Shown here: positions 30,592-39,264 of the stretch, one piece after another
Layout: the number at the start of each line of letters is the position of its first letter
Position numbering within the stretch: the first letter of the stretch is position 1
Origin: Streptococcus australis ATCC 700641
GTDB taxonomy: Bacteria > Bacillota > Bacilli > Lactobacillales > Streptococcaceae
Direction of reading: 5' to 3'
Assembly (NCBI RefSeq): GCF_000186465.1
Contig: NZ_GL636091.1
Span: 1,955,849-2,019,848, forward strand
Length of the DNA stretch: 64,000 bases
Program-made: the position numbers and the translations under genes
Notes under the pieces: model-generated
Told to the model about the DNA's origin: nothing
Databases searched by the model: none
The model's input: only the letters and a program-made list of their open reading frames with translations

Positions 30592-31944
30592 TTATTTTTT
30601 CAACTCTTCTACTGTTTTTAGGAACTCATCGCCCCGGACTTCAAAATTCGCGTACATGTCCCAGCTGGCATTGGCTGGACTAAGCAAGACGATATCGCCC
30701 GGCTCGGCTAATTCATAAGCTTTGCGTGTTGCATCTGCCACATCCGTTGCGTCTAGATAGGTCACACCCGCTTGATTCGCTGCCCGTTTCACCCGTTCAG
30801 CAGACTCCCCAAGGATGACCATCTTTTTAAGACCGGTAATGTCTGGCACCAATTCATCAAATTCATTGCCTCGGTCCAAGCCACCAGCGATTAAGATGAC
30901 ATTAGCGTTATCAAAGCCAGATAAGGCTTTTTGAGTAGCTAAAATGTTGGTGGACTTACTATCATTGTAGAACTTCACCCCTTCAATCTCAGCTACATAC
31001 TGCAAGCGATGCTTCACCCCGCCGAAGGCTGATAAGGTTTCTTGGATAGTTTGATTGTCAATGCCACGAAGTTTGGCCACTGCAATAGTAGCTAAAGCAT
31101 TTTCTACATTGTGACTACCTGGTACTCCGATTTGGTCTGCTCGCATAACGGCTTCACCTCGGAAGTAAAGGACACCATCCTCTAAATAAGCTCCGTCTAC
31201 CTTTTCTTGGGTTGAAAATGGTACCACAGTAGCCTGTGTTTGCTGAGACAAGTCTTTGGCTAGATCCTGATTAAAGTTTAGTACCACAAAATCCTTGGCC
31301 GTCATATTCTTTTGAATCGCCCATTTTGCAGCTACATAACCTTCGAACGATCCGTGGTAATCCAAATGTGTCGGCATGAGATTGGTGATGACTGCGATTT
31401 CTGGATGGAAGGCTTCAATCCCCATTAATTGGAAAGAAGATAATTCCATCACCAATGTGTCTTTAGCTGTCGCTGTTTGAGCGACCTGACTAGCTGGAAA
31501 CCCAATATTCCCAGACAAGAGACCATTTTGTCCAGCAGCAGTCAATACTTCTCCAATCATGGTAGTGGTAGTTGTTTTCCCATTTGAACCAGTGATTCCG
31601 ATGATGGGCGCTTCTGAAATGAGGTAGGCCAATTCAACTTCCGTCAAAACAGGGATGCCTTTTTCAAGAGCCCGTTCAACCATAGGATTCGTGTAAGGAA
31701 TTCCAGGGTTCTTCACCATCACCGCAAAGTCTTCATCCAAGAGTTCCAGAGGATGTCCTCCTGTTACGACTTTGATCCCTTCTTCCAGCAAGCTTTGAGC
31801 TGCAGGATTTTCTTCAAATGCTTTGCCATCATTCACTGTTACGATAGCTCCTAGGCGATCGAGTAGTCGAGCTGCAGATTCTCCAGACTTAGCCAAGCCT
31901 AAAACAAGGACTTTTTTATTTTTAAATGTTTCAATGACGTTCAT
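30592..31944 (-). CDS. murD: UDP-MurNAc-L-alanine:D-glutamate ligase MurD
   Basis: Adds D-Glu in peptidoglycan precursor synthesis. The N-terminal Rossmann domain begins [17 protein letters not shown]. The ATP-binding [17 protein letters not shown] is near residue 113, and [15 protein letters not shown], near residue 320, is a hallmark of Mur ligases. A GGAGAGAAAAAAGCT site precedes the ATG. It is the first gene of murD-murG-divIB. Confidence 0.97.
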   Translation of the reverse strand: MNVIETFKNKKVLVLGLAKSGESAARLLDRLGAIVTVNDGKAFEENPAAQSLLEEGIKVVTGGHPLELLDEDFAVMVKNPGIPYTNPMVERALEKGIPVLTEVELAYLISEAPIIGITGSNGKTTTTTMIGEVLTAAGQNGLLSGNIGFPASQVAQTATAKDTLVMELSSFQLMGIEAFHPEIAVITNLMPTHLDYHGSFEGYVAAKWAIQKNMTAKDFVVLNFNQDLAKDLSQQTQATVVPFSTQEKVDGAYLEDGVLYFRGEAVMRADQIGVPGSHNVENALATIAVAKLRGIDNQTIQETLSAFGGVKHRLQYVAEIEGVKFYNDSKSTNILATQKALSGFDNANVILIAGGLDRGNEFDELVPDITGLKKMVILGESAERVKRAANQAGVTYLDATDVADATRKAYELAEPGDIVLLSPANASWDMYANFEVRGDEFLKTVEELKK

Positions 31945-32063
31945 AGCTTTTTTCTCTCCAATTTGTTCACCTTCTATTTTACCCTTTTTTAGACAATTTA
32001 AAAAGCCTTAAGACAGCAAAAGAAGTAACACCTTACAAAAATGACCGCTTCACCATCTTTCAT

Positions 32064-32105
32064 AAAAAAAAGAGTCGCCATGATTTTATATCACAACAAC
32101 TCTAT
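32064..32105 (-). terminator. Probable terminator after DUF3165/typA
   Basis: On the minus strand a bulged hairpin (GAGT with ACTC, GTGAT with ATCAT) is followed by eight T. It separates typA-DUF3165 from murD. Confidence 0.55.
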
Positions 32106-32127
32106 TTTTGGAGATACGCTCTCCTGT

Positions 32128-32394
32128 TTAATCTGATTTATCCAAGCGTTTAGAAGACTTGGTTGGCAACCGCGAAATATCAACGAGGGCTAGGTAGCCC
32201 ACAAAAGCAAGGAAGGCGCCAACAAAAAATTCTGATGGCAATTGGAAAATTTGGAAAATCGCTAAGCAGAGCAGGATGACCAAAGAGACTAATAATACGA
32301 CCAGGGTTACTACATTCAGAGTTCCTCTAATGCTCTTTGGAGCTGCAAAAAGGTAAAAAAGGAGGATCAAAATACCTATAATTAAATAAACCAT
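32128..32394 (-). CDS. DUF3165 family small membrane protein
   Basis: An 88-residue membrane protein with three hydrophobic stretches (residues ~2-18, ~28-48, ~55-72) and a basic tail (SRLPTKSSKRLDKSD). It matches the streptococcal DUF3165 family by size and position next to typA. No function known. AGGAGTGACAAA precedes the ATG. It follows typA by 22 bases and is likely co-transcribed. Confidence 0.8.
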   Translation of the reverse strand: MVYLIIGILILLFYLFAAPKSIRGTLNVVTLVVLLVSLVILLCLAIFQIFQLPSEFFVGAFLAFVGYLALVDISRLPTKSSKRLDKSD

Positions 32395-32416
32395 TTTGTC
32401 ACTCCTTTCTTATTTC

Positions 32417-34264
32417 TTATTCAGCTGCAGCTGATTTTTTCTTTTTGTTTGCTTTTTCGCGCTCTGCCTTGTTGAGGATTTGCTTCCGCAAACGAATAGA
32501 TTCAGGCGTTACTTCCATGTACTCATCGTCGTTCAAGAACTCAAGTGATTCTTCAAGTGTCAAGATACGAGGAGTTTTGATAACCGCTGTTTGGTCCTTA
32601 GTAGCAGAACGAACGTTAGTCATTTGTTTTGCCTTCGTGATATTAACAGTCAAGTCATTTTCACGAGAGTTTTCACCGATGATCATTCCTTCGTAAACCT
32701 CAGTACCTGGGTTGACAAAGATAGTACCACGTTCTTCGATCGACATGATTGAGTAGGTTGTAGCCTTACCAGCATCGATAGAAACAAGGGCACCACGGTG
32801 ACGTCCACCAATTTCTCCTGGAATCAATGGCAAGTATTGGTCGAAGGTATGGTTCATGATCCCGTAACCACGTGTCATTGACAAGAACTCAGTTGAGTAT
32901 CCAATCAAACCACGCGCAGGAACAAGGAAGACCAAACGAGTTTGACCGTTACCTGTTGCAATCATATCCAACATTTCACCCTTACGCTCAGAAAGGCTTT
33001 GGATAACAGATCCTTGGTATTCTTCTGGAGTATCGATTTGCACGCGCTCAAATGGCTCGCACTTCACACTGTCAATTTCTTTAACGATAACTTCTGGACG
33101 AGATACTTGAAGCTCATAGCCTTCACGGCGCATCGTTTCAATAAGAATTGACAAGTGCAATTCCCCACGTCCTGAAACGGTCCATTTATCTGGTGAGTCT
33201 GTTGGGTCTACACGAAGAGATACATCTGTTTGCAACTCAGCTTGAAGACGTTCTTCAACCTTACGAGAAGTCACCCATTTTCCTTCACGACCAGCAAATG
33301 GTGAGTTATTAACCAAGAAGGTCATTTGAAGAGTAGGTTCGTCGATGTGAAGAACTGGAAGAGCTTCAACTGCATCTGTTGGAGTGATGGTTTCCCCAAC
33401 GAAGATGTCTTCCATACCTGATACGGCAATCAAGTCACCAGCCTTAGCTTCTTGGATTTCACGACGTTCCAAACCAAAGAAACCAAAGAGTTTTGTAACA
33501 CGGAAGTTCTTGGTTGTACCGTCTAGTTTAGAAAGGGTAACTTGGTCTCCAACCTTAACTGTACCACGGAAGACACGTCCGATACCGATACGACCAACGA
33601 AGTCATTGTAGTCAAGAAGAGACACTTGGAATTGAAGGGGCTCATCTGAGTTATCAACTGGAGCTGGGATGTGGTCGATAATGGTGTCAAAGATTGGCGC
33701 CATGGTCTTTTCTTGATCTGCTGGATCATCTGACAAGGAAGATGTTCCGTTGATCGCTGATGCATAAACAACTGGGAAGTCAAGCTGGTCATCATCCGCA
33801 CCAAGCTCGATGAAGAGTTCCAAGACTTCGTCTACTACTTCTGCTGGACGAGCAGATGGCTTATCGATTTTGTTGACTACAACAATTGGCACAAGGTCTT
33901 GTTCCAAGGCTTTTTTCAATACGAAACGAGTCTGTGGCATGGTTCCTTCGTAGGCATCTACGACCAAAACAACACCGTCAACCATTTTCATGATACGCTC
34001 AACTTCTCCACCGAAGTCCGCGTGTCCTGGTGTATCCATGATGTTGATACGAGTTCCGTTGTAGGCAACGGCGGTATTTTTCGCAAGGATGGTGATTCCA
34101 CGCTCTTTTTCGATATCGTTTGAGTCCATAGCACGCTCTGCCAACTCTGTACGTGCGTCAAGAGTTTCAGATTGTTTCAATAATTCGTCAACGAGGGTTG
34201 TTTTCCCGTGGTCGACGTGGGCGATAATCGCGATATTACGGATATCTTCTCTTAATTTTGTCAT
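32417..34264 (-). CDS. typA: Ribosome-associated GTPase TypA/BipA
   Basis: A translational GTPase needed for ribosome assembly and stress tolerance. G1 is HVDHGKTT near residue 15, G3 DTPGHADF near 73, G4 NKID near 127. EF-G-like domains III and V and the TypA-specific C-terminus follow, with a Lys-rich tail. I chose ATG 34264 ([20 protein letters not shown] upstream), giving 615 residues; a TTG at 34285 would add 7. Confidence 0.96.
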   Translation of the reverse strand: MTKLREDIRNIAIIAHVDHGKTTLVDELLKQSETLDARTELAERAMDSNDIEKERGITILAKNTAVAYNGTRINIMDTPGHADFGGEVERIMKMVDGVVLVVDAYEGTMPQTRFVLKKALEQDLVPIVVVNKIDKPSARPAEVVDEVLELFIELGADDDQLDFPVVYASAINGTSSLSDDPADQEKTMAPIFDTIIDHIPAPVDNSDEPLQFQVSLLDYNDFVGRIGIGRVFRGTVKVGDQVTLSKLDGTTKNFRVTKLFGFFGLERREIQEAKAGDLIAVSGMEDIFVGETITPTDAVEALPVLHIDEPTLQMTFLVNNSPFAGREGKWVTSRKVEERLQAELQTDVSLRVDPTDSPDKWTVSGRGELHLSILIETMRREGYELQVSRPEVIVKEIDSVKCEPFERVQIDTPEEYQGSVIQSLSERKGEMLDMIATGNGQTRLVFLVPARGLIGYSTEFLSMTRGYGIMNHTFDQYLPLIPGEIGGRHRGALVSIDAGKATTYSIMSIEERGTIFVNPGTEVYEGMIIGENSRENDLTVNITKAKQMTNVRSATKDQTAVIKTPRILTLEESLEFLNDDEYMEVTPESIRLRKQILNKAEREKANKKKKSAAAE

Positions 34265-34465
34265 GATTTCCTCTGTTATATTCAAAAATTTATTTTCTAA
34301 CTGAACGATTATACCACAATTTTAAGCAAATGGCATAACTCAGATAAGTGTAAATGTTTTCATGCTTTCTTTCGAAAACCTTCTTTCCCATTCCCACTCC
34401 TTACCACTCTATTCATGAAAATCTTTCACCTCTTTATCCCTTTTCTTCATCCTTTTTCCGAATAC

Positions 34466-34494
34466 TTGTGATTCTCTCCATTTCATGCTATCCT
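34466..34494 (+). promoter_or_regulatory. rsuA promoter placed for a leaderless mRNA
   Basis: TTGTGA (34466-34471), 17-base spacer and an extended -10 TGCTATCCT (34486-34494). The -10 ends 7 bases before the ATG, so transcription should start at or next to the start codon. No Shine-Dalgarno sequence is present. Confidence 0.65.
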
Positions 34495-34501
34495 GTCTTT
34501 T

Positions 34502-35224
34502 ATGAGATTAGATCAATTACTGGCCCACTACCAAATTCCCCGCAAGGAAATCAAACAGAGCCTGGCTAAAAGGCAGATTCTGGTCGACGGACTTGCTGCA
34601 ACAAAATTATCCCAAAATGTCGATACAGGTCTCCAAGAAGTTCGCTGGAAGGATCAGGTCCTTACCGACTGTTCCCATCATTATTTTCTTCTCCACAAAC
34701 CCCAAGGGCTGGTGACAGCTACCAAGGATGCCCAGCATTCTACAGTGCTTGACCTCCTCCGAACAGAAGACCGGACCCCCAAGACCTATCCTATTGGTCG
34801 ACTAGATCGGGATACCACCGGTCTGCTCTTACTTACAGACAATGGACCTCTAGGTTTCCAACTCCTTCATCCCCAATACCATATCGAAAAAGAATACGCA
34901 GCAACAGTCAATGGCCCTCTCGAACCCGCTCATATAGAGAAATTTCAAGAAGGAATCACCTTCTTAGATGGGACAACATGCAAGCCCGCTAAACTCGAAA
35001 TCCTTAGCTCCAGCCTTACCGAAAGCCAGGCCCTGGTCACCCTATCTGAAGGGAAATTTCATCAGGTGAAAAAGATGCTTCTCTCTGTCGGTGTTAAGGT
35101 AACTAGCCTCAAGCGAATCAAATTTGGAGATTTTTCATTAGACCCTAACCTAGCAGAAGGTCAATACCGCCCTTTGAACCAAGATGAATTACAGATTATT
35201 AAAAACTATATAGAAAACAGTTGA
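34502..35224 (+). CDS. rsuA: RsuA-type 16S rRNA pseudouridine synthase
   Basis: A 240-residue RsuA/RluB/E/F family enzyme. The N-terminal S4 domain is MRLDQLLAHYQIPRKEIKQS. The catalytic Asp is in GRLDRDTTGLLLLTDNG near residue 100, and the C-terminal part contains KFHQVKKMLLSVG. It most likely makes pseudouridine in the small subunit rRNA. No ribosome site precedes the ATG; the promoter suggests a leaderless transcript. It ends at a bidirectional terminator. Confidence 0.9.
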   Translation: MRLDQLLAHYQIPRKEIKQSLAKRQILVDGLAATKLSQNVDTGLQEVRWKDQVLTDCSHHYFLLHKPQGLVTATKDAQHSTVLDLLRTEDRTPKTYPIGRLDRDTTGLLLLTDNGPLGFQLLHPQYHIEKEYAATVNGPLEPAHIEKFQEGITFLDGTTCKPAKLEILSSSLTESQALVTLSEGKFHQVKKMLLSVGVKVTSLKRIKFGDFSLDPNLAEGQYRPLNQDELQIIKNYIENS

Positions 35225-35230
35225 TAAAAC

Positions 35231-35258
35231 AAAAAAGCTTTAGTTTTAAAGCTTTTTT
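35231..35258. terminator. Bidirectional terminator after rsuA
   Basis: AAAAAAGCTTTA, loop GTTT, TAAAGCTTTTTT: a perfect 12-bp stem serving rsuA (plus) and the small membrane protein gene (minus). Confidence 0.85.
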
Positions 35259-35262
35259 TGTT

Positions 35263-35496
35263 TTAATTAATTCCCGAAAGTTGTGAGATAAACATGAGAC
35301 AGAAAATTACAGAAAGCACAATCCCTACAATAGAGAGAATTTTTTCTGTCGTATAGTCTAGTCCAGACTCGTTTTGATTTAAAATAGCTAAGGCCAAACC
35401 TAAAATACCAAAAATAATACTTAACAATGGAAATATAAAGGCAACAATAATAGATATGATACCCATAACAAATGAGGAATTGTTCTTTTCTTGCAA
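35263..35496 (-). CDS. Small two-helix membrane protein (DUF4190-like pattern)
   Basis: A 77-residue protein with two hydrophobic segments (residues ~9-39 and ~50-72) around a short polar loop (NQNESGLDYTTEK). The pattern of a Gly/Ile-rich first segment is like DUF4190 proteins, but I am not certain of the family. It is transcribed alone between rsuA and the rhodanese-like gene. Function unknown. Confidence 0.6.
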   Translation of the reverse strand: MQEKNNSSFVMGIISIIVAFIFPLLSIIFGILGLALAILNQNESGLDYTTEKILSIVGIVLSVIFCLMFISQLSGIN

Positions 35497-35571
35497 TTTC
35501 TAGATCCCCCTTAACATTAATATCATCATATTATGACACATCAAGCATCTTTAGCAACATTTTCCTTGATC

Positions 35572-35958
35572 TTAACTAGTCTTGACTTTCCCATCCCAAG
35601 AATCCAAACCATAGGACAAGATATAGATATCTTTATAGCCCTGTTTTTTCAAGAAGAGGGCCGCATTGGTCACACGGGACCCACGACTGTTCTCATAGAG
35701 CAAGACTGGCTTATCTTTGCGAAGGGCAGCCAAACTCACTTTTAATTGGTTAGATGGAATATTTCGAGCTCCCAAAATATGCTTAGCGTGGAATTCATTC
35801 GGATCACGCAGGTCCACTAATTGGCCTTTGCGGATCAATTCTTCAAACTCTACATTGTCCACAATTTTTGCAGCCCGACGGATACGGAAGTAATTGTAGC
35901 CCATCCAGCCAAACATCCCTAAAACAATCAACCATACTAAAACACTTGTTACATTCAC
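35572..35958 (-). CDS. Membrane-anchored rhodanese-like protein, active-site Cys absent
   Basis: A 128-residue protein with an N-terminal membrane helix (residues ~4-22) and a rhodanese-like domain: VDLRDPNEFHAKHILGARNI near residue 48, then LLYENSRGSRVTNAALFLKK. The active-site loop reads ENSRGSR, where catalytic rhodaneses have Cys, so sulfurtransferase activity is unlikely. It overlaps yqgQ by 4 bases. The protein may have a binding or structural role at the membrane. Confidence 0.85.
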   Translation of the reverse strand: MNVTSVLVWLIVLGMFGWMGYNYFRIRRAAKIVDNVEFEELIRKGQLVDLRDPNEFHAKHILGARNIPSNQLKVSLAALRKDKPVLLYENSRGSRVTNAALFLKKQGYKDIYILSYGLDSWDGKVKTS

Positions 35959-36173
35959 TTTTCTTTTTCCTCTTCTAAATAACGTAATTCCTGTGCGTGT
36001 TCTCTACGTAAGACAGCTTCTGCTTCTAGATAATCTAATTTTTCCATCAGCCCAGCGTCATAGATCCTTTTCAATTCAATCTTCATCAATTCAATGTCGT
36101 AAAGTCGTTTTCCGACATAAATGATGATTCCAAATTTTTTCAGAAATTGTTGAACATCGTACAGGGTTTTCAT
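35955..36173 (-). CDS. yqgQ: YqgQ (DUF910) family protein
   Basis: A 72-residue protein matching Bacillus YqgQ: TLYDVQQFLKKFGIIIYVGK near the start and a helical, charged C-terminus. YqgQ has a known three-helix structure; nucleic-acid binding has been suggested, function unproven. There is no ribosome site; TTGAAA and TAGAAT with a 17-base spacer place the transcription start at the ATG. It is the first gene of a pair with the rhodanese-like gene, commonly next to glucokinase elsewhere but not here. Confidence 0.82.
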   Translation of the reverse strand: MKTLYDVQQFLKKFGIIIYVGKRLYDIELMKIELKRIYDAGLMEKLDYLEAEAVLRREHAQELRYLEEEKEK

Positions 36174-36179
36174 GTGCTT

Positions 36180-36208
36180 ATTCTATCAAATCTTTCAAGT
36201 ATTTTCAA
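36180..36208 (-). promoter_or_regulatory. yqgQ promoter placed for a leaderless mRNA
   Basis: On the minus strand TTGAAA (36203-36208), a 17-base spacer and TAGAAT (36180-36185), then AAGCAC and the ATG. The start codon is at the expected +1 position and no Shine-Dalgarno is present. Confidence 0.65.
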
Positions 36209-36252
36209 GATGGTCCCTGTTTTATTTACAGGAAAAATCTCCTCCAAAAAAA

Positions 36253-36276
36253 GAGCCTCCCAAGCAAGGAAGGCTC
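36253..36276 (-). terminator. dpr terminator
   Basis: GAGCCT and AGGCTC arms (with adjoining CC/GG pairs) around a short loop, followed by a T run on the minus strand, downstream of dpr. Confidence 0.75.
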
Positions 36277-36293
36277 GTTTGTTTAGTTTCAGA

Positions 36294-36821
36294 TTACAAA
36301 CCTGGTGCTTGTCCTAATTCAGCGGCAATCATCCAGATATGTTTTTCCAATTCAGCTTTTGCACCAACAAAGATATCGTTGGTCACGTCATCTCCTTCAG
36401 CATCTGTGATATCCAAGGCTTTTTGATAAAGACTTACCAAGTAGCGGAAGATAGAAAGGACACGTCCCAAATTTTCTTCCATAGAACGTTCGAATGAACC
36501 TTTTTCTTCCTGGATGTTGCTATGTTCCAAGAACTCAACCATGCTAGCGTATGGGGCACCACCCAAGGTAATCAAGCGTTCACTCACTTCATCAAGAGTC
36601 GCATCCAAGCTTTCCATGTACTCATCCATTTTTGGATGCCATACGAGGAAGCCACGACCACGCATATACCAGTGTACTTGGTGCAAGGCAATATGAGCGA
36701 CATAAAGGTCTGCCACCACTTGATTCAAAACTGCTTTTGTATCGGTTAAGCTCTTGCTTACTTCGCTAATAGTTGCAAATGTTGCTACGTCTTTTGCTGC
36801 TTCTTTTTTGATTGTTGTCAT
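36294..36821 (-). CDS. dpr: Dps-like peroxide resistance protein Dpr
   Basis: A 175-residue ferritin-like protein that stores iron in a 12-subunit shell and protects against Fenton damage. The ferroxidase residues are in HIALHQVHWYMRG (~47) and DEYMESLDATLDEVSERL (~67-84), conserved in Dps proteins. Streptococci lack catalase, so Dpr is central to aerotolerance. AAAAAAGGAGAACTC precedes the ATG. Two Per boxes in its promoter indicate PerR control. Transcribed alone. Confidence 0.95.
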   Translation of the reverse strand: MTTIKKEAAKDVATFATISEVSKSLTDTKAVLNQVVADLYVAHIALHQVHWYMRGRGFLVWHPKMDEYMESLDATLDEVSERLITLGGAPYASMVEFLEHSNIQEEKGSFERSMEENLGRVLSIFRYLVSLYQKALDITDAEGDDVTNDIFVGAKAELEKHIWMIAAELGQAPGL

Positions 36822-36838
36822 AAATGAGTTCTCCTTTT

Positions 36839-36853
36839 TTAGAATTATTCTAA
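36839..36853. promoter_or_regulatory. Per box 1 of dpr (perfect palindrome)
   Basis: TTAGAATTATTCTAA is a perfect 7-1-7 palindrome matching the PerR operator. It lies between the dpr promoter and its ribosome site, where bound PerR would block transcription. Confidence 0.85.
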
Positions 36854-36862
36854 TTTAGTTAT

Positions 36863-36891
36863 ATTATAATCCTTCTAATTAAGAAATGCAA
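36863..36891 (-). promoter_or_regulatory. dpr promoter with overlapping second Per box
   Basis: On the minus strand TTGCAT (36886-36891), a 17-base spacer and TATAAT (36863-36868). TTAGAAGGATTATAA (36864-36878) overlaps the -10 and matches the Per box at 13 of 15 positions. Confidence 0.75.
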
Positions 36892-36958
36892 GAGAAAATG
36901 CTCAAATAAGAAAAGTTAGAAAATTGTTTCATTTCTAATCCTCATTAGTCATCTTTTT

Positions 36959-36966
36959 TACGAATA
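36959..36966 (+). promoter_or_regulatory. ComX (SigX) com-box of comC
   Basis: TACGAATA preceded by a T run, the known recognition element of the competence sigma factor ComX. It ends 8 bases before the comC ATG, so the mRNA would have almost no leader. Confidence 0.85.
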
Positions 36967-36974
36967 CTATAAGT

Positions 36975-37634
36975 ATGATCAACTTCTATTTTTTTACAGT
37001 CAGCGCCTGTATGGCCTCCTTTTTAGGTCTCGTCATCGACCGTTTTCCAGAAAGCTCCATCATTCGTCCAAGAAGCCATTGCGACCAATGTCAACAGACC
37101 TTGGGAGTTCTAGACTTGATTCCTATTCTTTCGCAATGCCTTTTTCGATTCCGTTGCCGCTACTGCCAGAGCTCTCTTCCTTATTGGTATGCCCTCTTTG
37201 AAGCCTGGAGTGGTCTCCTTTTTTTGCTGTGCTATCAGGGTCTTCTTCCCATTCCTCATCTCCTGGTTCTTCTTGGCAGTTGCGTTTTGGCCATCTATGA
37301 TTTTCGATCCATGGAGTACCCGCTCCTCCTCTGGCTAGTGCTCCACGCTCTTTGCCTGTTTTTCACCAGTCCTACCCTCTTGATGGGAGTCTTTCTCTGT
37401 CTAGGAGTCCTGTCAGCTGTTTACTCCATCGGCATTGGAGCAGGGGATTTTCTCTTACTGGCTACTTTTTCTTTGACCCTCTCGGCCGTCCAAGTCCTCC
37501 TAGTCATGCAAGGGGCTTCCCTCATTGGTCTCCTTGCCTTTCTCTTTAAAAAAGAAAAAGACCGGATTCCTTTTGTTCCCTGTCTTTTTCTGAGTTATCA
37601 TGCTTTACTGTTTTTTACAATTTTAAGCAGATAA
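36975..37634 (+). CDS. comC: Type IV prepilin peptidase (competence)
   Basis: Processes prepilin-like ComGC-type proteins for the transformation pilus (called cclA/cilC or pilD in other species). The 219-residue A24 peptidase has many membrane segments; CDQCQQTLGVLDLIPILSQC and CRYCQSSLPYWYAL (residues ~36-75) hold the paired cysteines. Catalytic Asp residues are expected in AIYDFRSMEYP (~109) and IGIGAGDFLLL (~152). The gene has a ComX box, no Shine-Dalgarno and no SigA promoter. It converges on trpB, the stops 6 bases apart. Confidence 0.92.
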   Translation: MINFYFFTVSACMASFLGLVIDRFPESSIIRPRSHCDQCQQTLGVLDLIPILSQCLFRFRCRYCQSSLPYWYALFEAWSGLLFLLCYQGLLPIPHLLVLLGSCVLAIYDFRSMEYPLLLWLVLHALCLFFTSPTLLMGVFLCLGVLSAVYSIGIGAGDFLLLATFSLTLSAVQVLLVMQGASLIGLLAFLFKKEKDRIPFVPCLFLSYHALLFFTILSR

Positions 37635-37640
37635 GATTTC

Positions 37641-38828
37641 TTATTTTGTAGCTTTCGCTTCTAGATAATCTGCAATGGCAGCCACGTCCTTATCCCCACG
37701 TCCAGAGACATTGATAATAATAATCTTGTCCTTGTCCAATTGTGGAGCACGTTTGACAGCTTCTGCAATCGCATGGGAGCTTTCAATAGCTGGGAGGATC
37801 CCTTCTGTCTTACTGAGGAGAAGAAGAGCTTGAACCGCTTCATCATCTGTCGCTGCCACATATTCGACGCGACCAGAATCTTTAAAGAAGGCATGTTCTG
37901 GTCCAACTCCTGGGTAGTCCAAACCAGCAGAAATCGAGTAAACCGGCGCTACTTTTCCATCTTCGCCAAAGACAGCGTAGGTCTTCATCCCATCGACAAC
38001 TCCTACAGTCCCCTTGGTCATGGTCGCTGCGTGCTGGTCTGTGTCCAAGCCATGACCAGCTGCTTCAACACCGACCAATTTGACTTCCTCATCGCCTACA
38101 TATTGGGAGAAGGCACCGATGGCATTGGATCCACCACCGACACAGGCAATCACATAGTCTGGCAAACGGCCTTCTTTTTCCAAGATTTGACGTTTAGACT
38201 CTTCACTGATCACTTTTTGAAATTCATGCACAATGGTTGGGTAAGGGTGAGGGCCAACAGCAGAACCCAAGACATAAAAAGCATCTAAATCTGCCATCCA
38301 TGCTCCAAAAGCAGCATCTACAGCGTCTTTCAAGGTCTTAGTACCTGTTTCAACCGCATGGACGGTTGCCCCCATCATTTCCATGCGGAAGACATTGAGA
38401 CGTTGGCGCTCCACGTCTTCTGCCCCCATGTAGACATCACAGGCCATACCAAACTTAGCTGCCGCAGCTGCTGTAGCCACACCATGTTGACCAGCTCCTG
38501 TTTCAGCAATCACGCGTGTTTTGCCCATGCGTTTAGCTAAGAGAATTTGCCCCAAGACGTTATTCAATTTATGAGAACCTAGGTGATTCAAGTCTTCGCG
38601 CTTCAAATAAATTTTCGCCCCACCTAAATGATCTGTCAAACTTTCCGCAAAGTAGAGCGGTGTTCCCCGTCCAGAATAATCTTTCAGATAATGTTTGTAT
38701 TCTGCGATAAATTCTGGGTCATTTTTATACTGTTCAAAAGTTGCCTCTAATTGATCGAGCAAGTTTTGAATAGGTTCTGGTACGAAAGATCCACCAAATT
38801 GTCCGAAATAGCCTTTTGTTTCTGTCAT
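37641..38828 (-). CDS. trpB: Tryptophan synthase beta chain
   Basis: Makes tryptophan from indole and serine. The PLP Lys is in [20 protein letters not shown] (~residue 86), the Gly-rich phosphate loop is [12 protein letters not shown] near 235, and the start is the standard [13 protein letters not shown]. At 395 residues it is a complete TrpB1-type enzyme. No trpA or other trp gene is adjacent: neighbours are comC and vanZ. It has its own consensus promoter and a Trp-type T-box. This fits a salvage role, but trpA could be elsewhere in the genome. Confidence 0.95.
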   Translation of the reverse strand: MTETKGYFGQFGGSFVPEPIQNLLDQLEATFEQYKNDPEFIAEYKHYLKDYSGRGTPLYFAESLTDHLGGAKIYLKREDLNHLGSHKLNNVLGQILLAKRMGKTRVIAETGAGQHGVATAAAAAKFGMACDVYMGAEDVERQRLNVFRMEMMGATVHAVETGTKTLKDAVDAAFGAWMADLDAFYVLGSAVGPHPYPTIVHEFQKVISEESKRQILEKEGRLPDYVIACVGGGSNAIGAFSQYVGDEEVKLVGVEAAGHGLDTDQHAATMTKGTVGVVDGMKTYAVFGEDGKVAPVYSISAGLDYPGVGPEHAFFKDSGRVEYVAATDDEAVQALLLLSKTEGILPAIESSHAIAEAVKRAPQLDKDKIIIINVSGRGDKDVAAIADYLEAKATK

Positions 38829-38894
38829 GATTGTGTCCTCTTTTCTATATCTTCAATCCTGTTTATGATCTTTTTCTCTCTCGCTAGTCCTTTG

Positions 38895-39184
38895 AGCTGC
38901 AGTCTCACAGGGTCCTTTTGAGATACAAAAAAACTCACACAGAAAAATCTGTGTGAGGACGATTCGATACCGCGGTGCCACCTCCATTGTAGGAAAATAG
39001 TCTTTCTCCTACATCTCTGACCTGTCTAACAACAGGGTGCACGATAAGGTGTGCTCACCGAATTTTTATTGTTTCAAATTCATCATCATAAACGCATCAG
39101 CCCATTTCAAGATTCACCACTGCTTGTTCACAATTACCACAAGCTCCCTGGAAGTGAGAAAAATCCCTACTTTTCTGATGTCTT
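38895..39184 (-). promoter_or_regulatory. T-box leader of trpB, tryptophan specifier
   Basis: The T-box core is at 38970-38983 (AGGTGGCACCGCGG on the minus strand). The terminator stem CTCACACAG, CTGTGTGAG (38934-38957) is followed by seven T. Stem I has an AGGGAG bulge and GGTAATTGTGAAC distal loop, and the 3' side reads TTGAAATGGGCTG, giving TGG (Trp) as the specifier. Antitermination is expected when tRNA-Trp is uncharged. Confidence 0.9.
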
Positions 39185-39190
39185 GAAGCT

Positions 39191-39219
39191 ATTATAGCTT
39201 CCTGCCTACAGTTTGTCAA
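39191..39219 (-). promoter_or_regulatory. trpB promoter, perfect consensus
   Basis: On the minus strand TTGACA (39214-39219), 17-base spacer, TATAAT (39191-39196). Both hexamers are perfect, so output should be set by the T-box. Confidence 0.9.
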
Positions 39220-39264
39220 CCCAAAATTTGAAATCGTATTCAATTGTTCGGATTTTGTACCAAA

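Noticed and set aside
34456..34463. TCCGAATA near rsuA as a possible ComX box
   Set aside because: It has one mismatch to TACGAATA and lies about 40 bases from the start codon, whereas a good SigA promoter is correctly placed.
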